Assembly (NCBI RefSeq): GCF_041260155.1
Contig: NC_091935.1
Span: forward strand, 7,865,501-7,929,500
Direction: 5' to 3'
From: Ptychodera flava
Taxonomy: Eukaryota; Hemichordata; Enteropneusta; Ptychoderidae
DNA length: 64,000 nt
Under the pieces are notes generated by a model. The model made no database searches. It saw nothing but the letters and a program-made list of their open reading frames with translations, and was not told the DNA's origin. Each line of letters starts with the position of its first letter. The first letter of the stretch is position 1. A program made the position numbers and the translations under genes. Below are positions 12,722-23,896 of the stretch, piece by piece.

Positions 12722-13282
12722 GACATCACTCATACATACACAGTCGACAGTCGATCATAGCGGTAACTTGAAACTACGGTCGTTTGCAATTTTCGCCATT
12801 CTTCTGTGATCAGTTTATGAAGGCAGGCTGTATTTACACCCCTAATTGTGCAATTATTGTTTGAAAACTAATTATAAGTTGAGCTATTGCGATCGTACAA
12901 AACAGTGCATAATTACATGTTGGCCATAGACACGCCCTCTTTTGGGCTGACCGCCTCCTCCACACTATGGTAGTGCCCTCGATTAGGCGCGATTCTCGGG
13001 GTAAGATTTAAATTCATATGTAGCTTCAAATTGAAGTCACAGCTTCGTTTCCTGTGGTATTTGACACAATTTTCATCTTGAAAACTTCACAAATTAAGGT
13101 GCCCTGCTTGTAGAAATAATGATATTTTATTTAAATCCAAATTTCTGTTTAAGATCCGAAATTCAATTCTGTTCCGCTCCAAAATCAAGTGGGCGAAACT
13201 AATGGACTCCAATAAAGAGAAACTATTTTTTTATTTGGTGTCGTTATTCTGTTCCGTTCCGCTAATTCCGTTCCTCACATTA

Positions 13283-13889
13283 GTGTCAGCCGGTTTTATC
13301 ATGAATACATTCCTTAGTGTTTGGTCTTTTCCTATTACTTCCCAGTTCTTAAATAAGGTTGTAAATAACCAATCCCTGTTATCCTATGGATGCTATTTTT
13401 GTACAGCCATGGTTATCCCAAGTCTCCCAACACTACTGATTGCCACCAAATGTCTAAACGTTCTCTCGTCCCTGAACGCTCTACTCACTGGCATCAAAGA
13501 AGCCCTGCGCACAATGTTGTGTGTTCCCGGCGTTGTACGGCCTCCTATCACAGCCCTGCTGACTCTCATAGGAAAACACGGCGACCGCAGTCCCGATTTG
13601 GACCGCGCATGAAAACCTACCTTTTCTAACAATTTTCGGCCGAAATCAACTCGATTCCCCTTTATGCCTACCCCGATAACTCAATTGCTCACAGAGTGCA
13701 AAAACATTTGCTCTTGTGACATCCAAAAGCGTTAGTTTACTAGCAACTTCACGGTCAAGGGTCCAGTGGCTGGCCATATCTTGCATGAATGTATCTTGCG
13801 AATCGCCCGAAAGCTAAGAAACTGCGTATGGAAGCAAGTACCGATTAAGAGTTTGCCGATCAAAAACGTGATATTTCAGCGACGTTAGC
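13283..13889. repeat. Right half of dispersed repeat, plus unrecognised DNA
   Basis: 13283-13345 matches 53100-53160 and 13375-13500 matches 54325-54455, so the repeat unit continues here after the 3-kb insertion. A block at 13500-13570 resembles the cargo of the TIR elements at 27310-27380. The open frame across 13202-13612 spans the TIR junction and repeat DNA, and is rejected as a gene. Confidence 0.5.
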
Positions 13890-14245
13890 CTTGTTCTCAG
13901 GGGTGCAACACCGTTCAAAAGGCCTGTATCAGAACGCAGTTGTTGTCGAGCCAGTGAGAAAAAGGCATATACCTGTATATTACCAACGCGGGTGCTCATC
14001 GCCCTGACTAAATTAGCCGTTAGCAGCTCATAAGCATCGTCTCTGCAGACCCGTTGCCAACTGTTCTGACACGTTTTTGCGTCGGCTTTGATCAAAATAA
14101 CGTTGTCGACACCGTTCAAAAGGTCTGTGCCAGAACGTGGTTGTTGATGCATCAAGTGAGAACAAAGCTGATATCAACAACGCGGGTGCTTATCGCCCTG
14201 ACCAAATAACCCGTTAGCAGTTCATAAGCTCCGTCCCTTGCCTTA
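13890..14245. repeat. 201-bp tandem duplication
   Basis: Two units starting at ACACCGTTCAAAAGG (13908 and 14109) and ending near AGCAGTTCATAAGC. A related sequence in inverse orientation lies at 45330-45415. Confidence 0.7.
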
Positions 14246-14906
14246 TGAGCTGCTGACGAGTTATATGGCCTGGGCGACAAGCCTCTGCGTTGGTGATCGG
14301 TAGGACAAATTACTGAAGAGGATTAGGGAAGGTAATGAAAGATTTAAACTGTTTTCTTCGAAATACTGTGCAGAGATAGCGAGAGTAAAGTAATTCGCAC
14401 AGACGCGACACAGGTATGGTTTGTATAATAAAAAAGTTTCATACATGAAATTCATTCATCATATTGATAACTTAGAGACGGATAATGCCTGCAATACCCT
14501 GTGGTACATCTTCTTCGTTAACTGAATACTGAAATTCCAAAGCAACACAAGAAAAACGTACCTTTAGGTAAATCACACACTAACATTTGTTTACCGTAAA
14601 TATATTCCACAGAAAAGGTAAATCGCAAATGAGGAGACAGATAAGATTAAAGGATAGCAGCAAGTGATCTATATTATGAGTGGTAAACCTACGTTCACAT
14701 CGTCCGACCTACCATTGACCCTTCGCTTCGCGATCACTTGTAGAGTAGCACGAAACGAGAAATCTCCAAAAGTATCACTTTTGCGGAACAGGTGGAAGTA
14801 CTGTAGGAAGTCTGACATCGTTACGCATATAAATCAAGGATCATATTTCTTTGAGCGCAAATCTTTTACGAGTGAATGGAATTTTAGGATAGCAAAACTG
14901 CCGTAA
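14246..14906. other. No recognised feature
   Basis: Unrecognised AT-rich DNA. Short open frames show no motif, splice context or similarity to other parts of the window. Confidence 0.4.
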
Positions 14907-16211
14907 GGGAGCGTTCAGTTGCTACGGCTGGGGGTAGGCCAGCAAAATCGGGGGGGGGGGTCACCTTGAATTTGAAATCTGCAAAGGGAGGGGTCATGTA
15001 TTTTTCAAACAGCACAGAGAGGGTCACTTAATTTTCATAAGTATCCATTCCGTGAAAGAGCAGTTTTAGTGTTCAAAAATATTCTGGGACTACGGGAAAT
15101 AAGATAATTCGCTGCACAATTACATTCTCTGAAGTCATTTAACCGTAAATCAGACAAAAGTTTAATTATCTGTCACTTGAATATCTTGCCTTGGCAACCA
15201 TATACAGGCTTGTCTTCTTGTAAATCCAGCTTGTTGGGGGCAATGAACAATTCCTGTTACTTACATATTGGAGATATAGCAAGTTTGTCAGGGAAAATGT
15301 TTAATATTATAGTTTACCTAGATAAGTGACAAAAAGTACAAAAGTACTTTTAGGAAAATTCCAATATCATAATTGTTTTCCATATATGAACTTTCAAACA
15401 CCCTATTTGAATGGTCAAACACTTATAGAAGCATAGATTTATTTAGTTTTAGTATTGTAAAAAAATATTAATAGCTTTCTCATGGATTCCAATGTATAGT
15501 GAATCAACATTTTCGGTGAAATTCCAAAATCAAACTCCTTGTACATCTATGCACTTGAAACAACCCCACTCTAATCAAGTACAAATATGTCAATTATCCA
15601 ACGTCTATATAAGCACAAATATAGCAAGTTTTAAATTGGAAAAAAAATTATTCCCAGTATTGTCATAACTTCCATGTAAAATGGATTAACATTTTCTGGG
15701 AAATCAAAAAATCAATTTTTGTACACATACCTTACCTGCCACTTCAAGCAAAGTACATTTGCATGAATTATCAGACATATTAATGTTCAGATAGGGCTTG
15801 TTATTTATGGGTAAAAATATACATGTATAATGATTAGATATTTTAGGATGAAGCAAAGTATCAGCCACATTTTGCCCTCTAAGAGTTGCGCAAAAACTAG
15901 AGACCCTCCTCAAAAGGCATGTATTCCTTTGAGGGGGATTTCAAAACTATAGCAAGTCAGAAGGGGGATTTAAACGCATTGTAAGGTTGTTATGGGGCAT
16001 TTGAAAAAATCTGAGAATGTTTTTTATTCTATCCCATCCCCCGACGTGTTTGTGAATGCAGCTTTACTCAAGGAGGGGGGTCATGAAATTTTTGTCATTT
16101 TAAAAGGGGGGGGGTCGTCAATTATTTTGTGGGTACGGGGTCCACTTATTCTGACTGATGAATAGGAAGGTTTTGGCTGCCTATCCCCGGCCATAATAAA
16201 TGAACGCTCCC
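14907..16211. mobile_element. Harbinger-like MITE P1 with internal satellite repeats
   Basis: Terminal inverted repeats of about 40 bp begin GGGAGCGTTCAGTT (left) and GGGAGCGTTCATTT (right, reverse strand), flanked by TAA on both sides (14904-14906 and 16212-16214). Subterminal poly-G runs and GGGGGTCA-type blocks follow on each side. The centre holds about two copies of the 160-bp monomer (15380-15720). No transposase is present, so it is non-autonomous. The TWA duplication and GGG terminus suggest the PIF/Harbinger superfamily; that assignment is inferred. Confidence 0.8.
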
Positions 16212-17289
16212 TAAATTTATCTCCAACTACAGACGAAAGCTGCTGAGCTTTGAGACCTCTGTATTTTAACAGCAAGCACTTGGTCATGGCCGCACATAGA
16301 GTTAGCCGAATACCTGAGATACGCAGTACAATTTTCGCTGTTTCAACCCCTCAGAAAATTAGTAAATGTTTCGATTTCACAGAAATAAACAGACGTTTGT
16401 TTCTCTCTGAGTTTCAAATTGACGCCACACAAGTTATGGACTAGGAAATGAATGGCAATATTTTTACTCCCTATACTCGAAGCCTATGGGAACGCCATAA
16501 GCAGAGCTTCGTTTCGGCAGCTGGCTTGTAGAAGCATGCAGTGCACAGCATTACTAAAGATAGTCTGAGACTATTCCGTTGGATGACTTCCTTACGAGTG
16601 TCTCTATTATCGTGGCATTCAATGAACATATAATAAAAGTCTACTCCACGGTATACATGTCTGTAAAAGTGTTGTGAAGTTGCGATCACTCAGTCACCAC
16701 TCAGTTCGTCTCCTTTTGCGCAATTCCATAGAATAATGACCTTAGATCATACCTTTCTCATGATCCCTTTGTCTACTGAACAATCGTTGGGCCTACTCTT
16801 TACGGAAAACCAGCTTTTTCCACCACTTTATTATCATACAGGGGTTATCAATAGCCAATGATATAGGCTTGTGTGACCATTGTTCATAGCGATGGGAAGG
16901 TGCTCCCCTCGATCATTGCAATGCCCAAGTATCTAGCTCCTGTAGCTCCCTTATAGAAACAGGGTACGCTTGCCTTTCCATAGTGGAAGCACGTGAAATA
17001 TATTGTACAACATGTTCATGCAAACTTGATGGTTATTTGAGAGATCTACAACAATAATTTTTCATGTTCCAATACTTCTGTCGACCGACAACAGAAAACA
17101 AAGTCAAAACCAAGTAACATTTTATGCTACTGTTGATATTGCACAACACATGTCTTAGTTTACTCGCATGTTGAAATAATCGTTAAATGATACTAGGTCT
17201 TCATTCAACATCTAGCTTTCACTAAAGTGGCTAATGGATCTGCTGGTACATTTTGTGCTGAGACAGGCGATGGTAGACATGCCAAGGCA
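16212..17289. other. No recognised feature
   Basis: No convincing gene, RNA or repeat seen; only short open frames with no recognisable content. Confidence 0.4.
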
Positions 17290-17570
17290 TTCATAGGAGG
17301 AAATGGATCTTAACGAATTGATTTGTGCTGACACCTTATTCGCTGGCATCAAGGATGATGTTTCAAGCTCGGGTCCTGTTACGAATTACAAATAATAGTC
17401 GATTTTGGTTGGTAATACTTCGTGTGATATCGATACAACACAGGGAGGTTTTAGAAATACTTTACCTACCTTTAAATGCAGGTAAGCCTCTTGATGCAAG
17501 ACTCATTTATGAATATGTGACATTCTATGATATCGTAAAGCTTATTTGACCTTTAAGGGAAGCGGAGATG
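17290..17570. repeat. Diverged relic of the duplicated segment (third copy)
   Basis: Short blocks match copy A in the same order and nearly the same spacing: GAGGAAATGGATCT (A near 429), GATGTTTCAAGCT (A near 503), TACCTACCTT (A near 623) and GACCTTTMARGGAAGC (A near 715). Individually these are weak, but the collinear order supports an old copy of the segment that flanks ROCO-A and ROCO-B. Confidence 0.5.
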
Positions 17571-19296
17571 GCGATAAATTCACATTTCAAATTGGTTGTT
17601 ACTCGTGTCCCAAGAGACTAAATATAATACCAGCCAGGCGTATGCTGTTACTGGGCACCTACGCCTCATATACTGTATTCGGTCTTCAGCTTGACCAACG
17701 TGATTGGTTTGCTTCACTGACTTCTGAGTTGTAGAGGAAACATCTTACCATTTACGGAAGTCCTTTTACTGAGAGCAACGATATGAAACTCGCATCGGAA
17801 ATTACTTCTCCTACATTAAAATTCACCACTGTCCAAGACGGACCGCGCCTAGGCATGCCACCATAAACCTGCAAGTTCATTCATGTTGGCGCTTTAAACT
17901 AAAAACAAGAAAGTAATCGACACTGCCGAGTGTCAAGAGCAAAGTTACGACAAATTATACAGTACATAGACAATAACTGTTATACAGCCCGCTCATGGAT
18001 ATCTCAACAAGATTTGTCAGCTTGATTTTGCAAACACTGAATGCATAAAAATAGGAAAAACATTCCATAGATATTTCCACGGTTTATCACTTCCGCAAAC
18101 TACATTGTATATCACACTTGTCTCATAAATGTATGACATTGTCTCTGACGCATGTGGAGTAGAGAAACATTCGTGTTTGTGAATTTTTACCACTCTGTCA
18201 AATTATACAACTAATTCAGTTGTGTTCTTCTGCATCCGTAAATTCCCCCTCAAGCGCACTGATAAGATAAACTTTCAGTTCCGCCTACAGAAGGAACAGC
18301 AGTAGAAGGCAATGACGTCATTTCTGGCAGCCACCACAAATATTTTTATTGGTTTATTTAATTACCTATTAGTCTTTATTCAAACAGGATAGGTCAATCC
18401 ATGTTCGATACAAGTGTGTTCAACAATCATAAATGATTTCCTGTATAAAAACACAAACTCACATACTACAATACATACAAAATAGTCATACCATAGAAAT
18501 AAAACATATACAAATTAGATAAATTTCTTCACTAAAGTTTTAAATATTCAAATTTCTTTATCAACTTTTATCATGAATGGCAGCGTGTTTTATAGCCTCC
18601 ACTCACAAGGAAGTGCCTCTTCCCGTTTCAAGGCGGGAAACACGCACCAATATATCATCATTATTGGCTGATCTTTTAAAACACCTGCCAATGTTTGATG
18701 CAATTAGTTTTGGGAATGTATTCGATAAATATTGAGGGGCCAAACTATGTACACATTTCACGTCATCACAGCTCTGTATGCCACTGATGGTGTATCGGGT
18801 GCCGTTTTAGATGAGGGAAGGCCAAGGATGCCGATGAACATATGGTCTAACAAATTGAAGAAGTATAACTAGGTTGAATCGAACACATTTAGAGCGAACT
18901 ACAGCCATATCTATTCTGATTGATTTTCAAGAACGGAAAAGCCTCTTTCGTGTTAACTTCAACAGCTATATTTCACTACCATGGCATAAAATAAAGTGTT
19001 TGCTAAGGAGGAGCTTTAGCAATATGGATCGTTTGAGTATCATCGAGAGTGGTAGTCTTACTGACCTGTTGCGATAAATGTAACATAATTACGATTTGAG
19101 GAACGTGTGTCTGAAACTGATGCTTTCACTTTGTTTTCATTGTGAGCGTATTCACAAACAGTGGGTGTTCGCTCCTGTGTGTCAACTTAAGTCAGATATT
19201 ATGTACACACACAAAGACAGGGAATGCTGGAATAACTATTTCCCATCGTTTATAGGAGTATGCTGTTCCATCAAATGTTTAGTCTTTCCAACGATA
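17571..19296. other. No recognised feature
   Basis: Unrecognised AT-rich DNA between the relic block and the 32-bp minisatellite. No open frame here carries a motif I can name. Confidence 0.4.
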
Positions 19297-19395
19297 CCAG
19301 GGACCACCCAGATGAGTCCTTGAAACTTTTAGGGACCACCCAGATGTGACCCTGAATCTTTCAAGGACTATCCTGATGTGACCTTCACTCGTTAG
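19297..19395 (+). repeat. 32-bp minisatellite, short array
   Basis: About three units of GGGACCACCCAGATGWG followed by a CCTTGAAAC or CCTGAATC block; the same family as the larger array at 20141-20560. Confidence 0.8.
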
Positions 19396-20140
19396 CTTGT
19401 GCATTCACAAGCATTACTTGGTAAAGCTGACAGGCAGAGGAATCACTGAAAAGAAGCTACCTCCATGGTCCAACTTCCTGCACATACAGCGTCAATATTC
19501 ATGACGGTCGAAGTTAAGATTATGTAATGGCTTAACCTGGCGTCCTCATCGCTCCGATGTGTGACTGGTCTGCCGGCGCCGAAACACGTCTTTGCGTATT
19601 AATCACGCGACGAGATCTACAAGGCATGTTCTCCCTGGCATAAATGTATTTAACTGGGCAGGTAAGGTACATGTTGCTTTTTTATGCTGTAAAGTTTTCC
19701 CACCTTTTTAAATACTGTGGTTGTATGTTACAGTCTTCATGATTAATTTGGAGATGTAGTCAATGATACTTTTCTCGTTAAGCGAGACACCGAATCGTAC
19801 ACCAACTAATATGGTCCTTGCTAATTAACATAATAAAGGTCAAGGGGTCACATTGTTGTGAGACTCTGCATTGTTTCAAGTCGAGTGTGTAAACGGCGCG
19901 ACGTTCGAATGAATTTTGTCCACTGCACTAATTCCTTCGTCGGGAAAGGTTACCGATTCTGAATGTAGGACGTCCATTACCCCAATTATTTAATAACAAT
20001 ACTACATGGAAAGCAACGGAATACTCGATATAGCTGATGTCTGTTACCACGGTCCTTTGTGGAGAGACACTGACAGTGCTGTTCCCGATCTCGACAATGA
20101 TGTCAGCAACTGTGATCCTAGCGTGAACATAACTAAGACT
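19396..20140. other. No recognised feature
   Basis: A spacer between two arrays of the same 32-bp minisatellite; probably an insertion or degenerated array. No gene recognised. Confidence 0.4.
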
Positions 20141-20560
20141 ATGAGTCCTTGAAACTTTCAGGGACTAACCTGAGGTGTCCCTGAAGGACTATCTTAATGT
20201 GACCTTGACACTTTCAAAGACCGCCATTGCAAGACGAGTCCTTGAAACATTCAGGGACCACCCTGATGTGTCCCTGGATCTTTTAGAGACCACTCTAATG
20301 TGACCTTGAAACTTTCAGGGACCACCAGGATGAGTCCTTGAAACTTTCAGGGACCAACCTGAGGTGTCCCTGAATCTTTTAAGGACTATCCTAATGTGAC
20401 CTTGAAACTTTCGGGGACCACCCTGATGTGTCTCTTAATCTTTAAGGGAACACTGAGATATGACCCCTAAACATTTTTAAGGACTGGCCTAGAGACGCAC
20501 TTTGAAATAGTAAAGAACCAATCAGATATGATCCCGAAACCTTCAAATGCATCCAGGTCC
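20141..20560 (+). repeat. 32-bp minisatellite array
   Basis: About 13 imperfect 32-bp units. Two variants roughly alternate, one with GTGTCCCTGAATCTTTTA and one with TGACCTTGAAACTTTCAG, which suggests a 64-bp higher-order unit in part of the array. Confidence 0.85.
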
Positions 20561-21492
20561 TTTAAACAATACAGCAATTATCAAGTTTTGACCTTTAATC
20601 TTGACATTTCCAAGAATGTGTATCAATGAGATGAATTATCATTAAAAAATTGTCAATAAGGATAAATTTACAATTTTTGGAAAGCAGATGGCTTTAAATG
20701 GATGGCTTTACTACAATTTTTATACCACTTCAACATTTAATTCGATAATTACAGTTTTGATATTTTCACTAGAAAAATTGATAATTACTAAATGCTTTGA
20801 GTAAACCCTCTCTTAGAGAGCATATTTCGTGACTTTACTGTTCATCTTATAATCACAAACTAGTTCCAATTGTGTTATAACTGAAAGCTACAAGGGGGTT
20901 ATCAAAATGTGGAGAACAAGAAGGGGGGTACTCAATTTTTTGGGCAAAATGAATTGAAACACCTCTCAGACTGCACCACTTCAAACATCAATTTCTCAAG
21001 ATCTTCTATGCAAAGGGGGATACCCCTCTCTCACGCTCTCCCCTTGGGGTGTTCTAACAGTTTCACTTAATAAAAATAATCTAACAGCACCATTGCACAC
21101 ATCAATTTCTCATTTTTTTCCAAGCAAGATGGGGTACAACCTCCTCCCTTTCAGCCTCCCTTGTGTTCTCCCTTCTGTACTTTCAAATTCTGCCTGTCAG
21201 ATATCCTAGTGAAAACCCTGTCATAATACCTATCCGAGTTAAACAATGCTATATGGCTGGTTACTGGTTATAGCGTGAGCTTTCATATCTACATTTTATT
21301 GTGACTTGGAATTTTATTTTGTTGGTATCACCTTTTTCAACCGTTATGAGATAACCGGTGATAATCTAGTAGGGTACATTATGATTTGAAAGATCTTTAC
21401 TATTGCTGTATTTTTGTAAGTTTAATTATACCACTCCAGGTCATGTGACCTATTGTTCTTGCCATCCATTTATCCCTGAAAACACGACTGAC
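20561..21492. other. G-rich MITE-type fragment and unrecognised DNA
   Basis: 20880-21000 contains GGGGGTTATCAAAATG and GGGGGGTACTCAATTTTT blocks resembling the subterminal parts of the TIR elements, but I cannot define its ends. The rest is unrecognised. Confidence 0.4.
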
Positions 21493-21667
21493 ACCTATTG
21501 TTCTTATGCAAAATAAGTAATCAGTCATACTTTTATTCATATGTAAATAAGTAATCACCACACTTTAATGAAAGAAAATCATTATCATATCAATAAAAGT
21601 GTAGTGATTACTTATTTAAATATGAAAAAAGTATGACTGATTACTAATTTGCAAGAGAACAATAGGT
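21493..21667. repeat. Imperfect palindrome, 175 bp
   Basis: Arms of about 75-80 bp beginning ACCTATTGTTCT and ending AGAACAATAGGT, with AAGTAATCAGTCATAC and its complement inside. The arms carry mismatches and small gaps, so it is older than the near-perfect palindromes elsewhere in the window. Confidence 0.75.
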
Positions 21668-21756
21668 CAAGTCGAGATGTCTAAAGCATTCACACACATT
21701 CAACAACAAAATGAAGACAATTTGTTCAACTGATATGTTATAGCATCACATTTTAT

Positions 21757-22216
21757 TATTCATTTTAACTTTCTTTGGACCATGCTCAATGCAATATGAT
21801 TTGTTGATGAAGACTGTCCATGTTTAGATTCGGCGTCTTCTTGGGTCGGACCAATCTTGTCTGTTTTGTTACATTGTTTTGTCGTAACTTGAGAAACTGG
21901 TTTACTTACAGATTCCTCTGATTTAACACTAGATGGAGGTGGTAGTAAAATATTCGACACATGCTTTTGTTGTGCAGTAGACATACATTTGAGGCGCGTA
22001 AACCGTCATCTGATCTGTGACCAGTTTGTTCTTTGATAAGCTGCTCATCGAATCCCTGATGGTACAGAGATGTTGCCGCATTAACCTGAAATTATCAAAC
22101 ACAAGACATATGTGACAAATATCATAGAAATAAGTACAGCCTTTTTGTAACGTTTGTGGAATAGTCGAAAGAAATTCTGTGATACTGCCGCACACACAAC
22201 AAATTGTTTTGGTCAA
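21757..22216 (-). pseudogene. Possible zinc-binding (ZAD-like) protein fragment
   Basis: On the minus strand a frame beginning at a TTG encodes CCVCG, then about 27 residues later an ICHIC motif followed by FRLMRQHLC. This spacing resembles C4 zinc-associated (ZAD) domains. After about 95 codons a different frame carries a Ser/Pro/Lys-rich tail ending near 21760. The two frames suggest a frameshift or an unseen splice. An upstream piece ending at a GTAATT donor near 22284 may be part of the same gene. The identity is uncertain. Confidence 0.3.
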
Positions 22217-23042
22217 TGAATTTAATTTTATAACTTTACAGAATTCGTTTTGTGTATAAATATTTTAGTAAAAGAATAAATTACCTTGCCAGAATATCCA
22301 GTGTGCTTGTAGTCTAGCCAAGCCATCTTGCACATTTGCTTTGTGTAAAGACGTATATTTTCTGGCAGGAGAACTTGAATGTCCCTTGGCAAGGGTCATC
22401 GATAGTACAATCCCGTCCGATGTTATCATCGCCAAGTACTTTTTTTATAAGTTGAAGTACACATCGTGGATTTTATGCGCTCCATAGTAGCGGCTGCTTT
22501 TATGGGGTAGTTTGCCCGTGTAAAATCCACTTTCGTTGTTTTTACATGTCTGTCCATGGAACTCTAGGAAGTCTCTTTGGTCATCAGATCAGACAAGTTG
22601 ACAAGGTCCATCTTGACCAGTCGAAAACCCGAAAATGGTATTGAATGCCTGATGCATCCACGAGGCAATCACATGCATCTACAGATTGAATTCCTTCTCG
22701 CTAGCCAATAGCCAACAAGATAGAGTAAGGCAAGCCATTTTATTTAACCAATCAGACTAAAACAGTTTCCTTTTACACAGGTGCATTAAACCATTCTGTA
22801 ACCCTTATTCAAATGCAGATTTGCAGTTGACCAGAGCCCTTGTCCTACTTGTCTGGGATAGGTCATTCTCCCCGGACTCGCATGCCAGGTGCATAATAAC
22901 CTCTGTGAACCTTTCGACGTACAATGGGTCACTCCATTCCATTGTGGGTATTCAAATCAAAAGTAGATTTATTGACAGTAATTTTTCAAATTTTAGAGAA
23001 GATTGGCCTGTTTTTCGTGGTATAAGTCGTTAATCGCACCTC
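22217..23042. other. No recognised feature
   Basis: No gene I can support, apart from the possible upstream exon fragment near 22285-22360 mentioned with the zinc-binding fragment. Confidence 0.4.
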
Positions 23043-23177
23043 GTAGGTGTGCTGTTACAGTTGTAATCACCACACTTATGGTCAGGAACTTGTAAACATC
23101 ACTCGGCCTTCGGCCTCGTGATGTTTACAAGTTCCTGACCATAAGTGTGGTGATTACAACTGTAACAGCACACCTAC
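23043..23177. repeat. Near-perfect 135-bp palindrome
   Basis: Arms of about 60 bp beginning GTAGGTGTGCTGTTACAG and ending with its complement. The hairpin tip reads CACTCGGCCTTCGGCCTCGTG. A similar tip occurs in the unrelated palindrome at 55751-55902. Confidence 0.9.
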
Positions 23178-23225
23178 TCGTGCAATTAACTATACTAAAT
23201 ACATGTCTTGATATTGAACTTTTCT

Positions 23226-23372
23226 AAGGGGGGGTTTAAGTCAAAATTTCTGCTTTAGAGAGGAGGGGGTTACTCAAATGCATCATGGTTGGCAGAGCGG
23301 GGTTACTCAAAATTTCAGAGTTTCCGATGAAATTCCTACCACACCCAAAGGCCGTAAACGATGACCGCTCCC
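23226..23372. mobile_element. Right-end fragment of a G-rich TIR element
   Basis: G-rich blocks (GGGGGGGTTTAAGTCAAAATTT, GGGGGTTACTCAAATG) lead to a terminus that reads GGGAGCGGTCATCG on the minus strand and is flanked by TTA. It is a subfamily related to the four complete elements. The matching left end is not identified; a similar GGGAAGCGGTCATCG sits at 26978 next to element P2. Confidence 0.55.
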
Positions 23373-23743
23373 TTATAAACATGGCTGTCCCGGCAGTTCA
23401 GCCGAGTGGATACTTTCGTCCGAGCACACAAAATCAGATATCTGACCCTTCGTAGGACCATGGAGTCAGTGATTTACAAACTCCATTATCTGGCCGAATG
23501 TTGCCCCGAAATGCAGTCTGTGCAGCCATAATAAACGAAAGCAAAATGCATGTTATCCGTTACAAAATACCTGCCATGTGAGGGCAGACTACAGGGAACT
23601 CTGACTGAATAATAGTAAACAAGTAAATAAAAAGAAAGAAAACTCAAAACATAGAAAAAACGGTCCGAAAAATTAGAATAAACTAAAACAAACAAGTAAA
23701 GAAAAACAAAGAAGTAAGCAAGGAAAACGACAGACAGATCAAT

Positions 23744-23896
23744 TGTGACTTTGGCACGGTTGAAATGCAGCTTTCCACACTGTCGAGCATTGCTATAGTA
23801 AGTCTTCAGCTCTGTGTCCCTAGAAAGCACGCCCAGGTTATAGCTACGTTTGTATCCCTGAAAACCAGCCAACCATATCTGGAATCTGGTCGCCAT
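23744..23896 (-). pseudogene. N-terminal fragment of a third ROCO paralogue
   Basis: Encodes about 51 residues starting MATRFQIWLAGFQGYKRSYN, aligned with residues 1-49 of ROCO-A and ROCO-B (shared W-L-x-GF, RSYNLGVL, FNRxKV). Similarity stops immediately before the P-loop, and what follows is AT-rich sequence with no GTPase motif. No strong donor is seen at the break, so truncation is more likely than an intron, although a divergent gene with an intron here cannot be excluded. It sits in the same orientation as the two intact genes. Confidence 0.6.

Larger units (their letters stand above)
10294..13282. mobile_element. TIR element of about 3 kb splitting a dispersed repeat
   Basis: Long imperfect terminal inverted repeats of about 190 bp begin CGGCTTACAC on the left and end GTGTCAGCCG on the right; both arms contain ACACCAAATAAAAAA and a GGAACAGAAT block. 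The flanks (10000-10293 and 13283-13370) are two halves of a repeat seen unbroken at 52820-53160, so this is an insertion. TTTAT on both sides may be the target-site duplication. The interior holds tandem TTACATTTATGG-like units (12260-12430), an (ATAC)n array and one doubtful ORF. No transposase was recognised. Confidence 0.6.

Noticed and set aside
12320..12771. Two overlapping open frames of about 94-146 codons
   Set aside because: Their length comes from the (ATAC)n microsatellite reading as a Tyr-Ile-His repeat; there is no other coding sign.
13202..13612. 136-codon hydrophobic open frame
   Set aside because: It spans the right terminal repeat of the 3-kb TIR element and adjacent dispersed repeats also found at 53100 and 54325.
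19297..20560. CRISPR-like spacing of repeats
   Set aside because: Units are contiguous 32-bp tandem repeats with no spacers, in an animal genome; this is a minisatellite.
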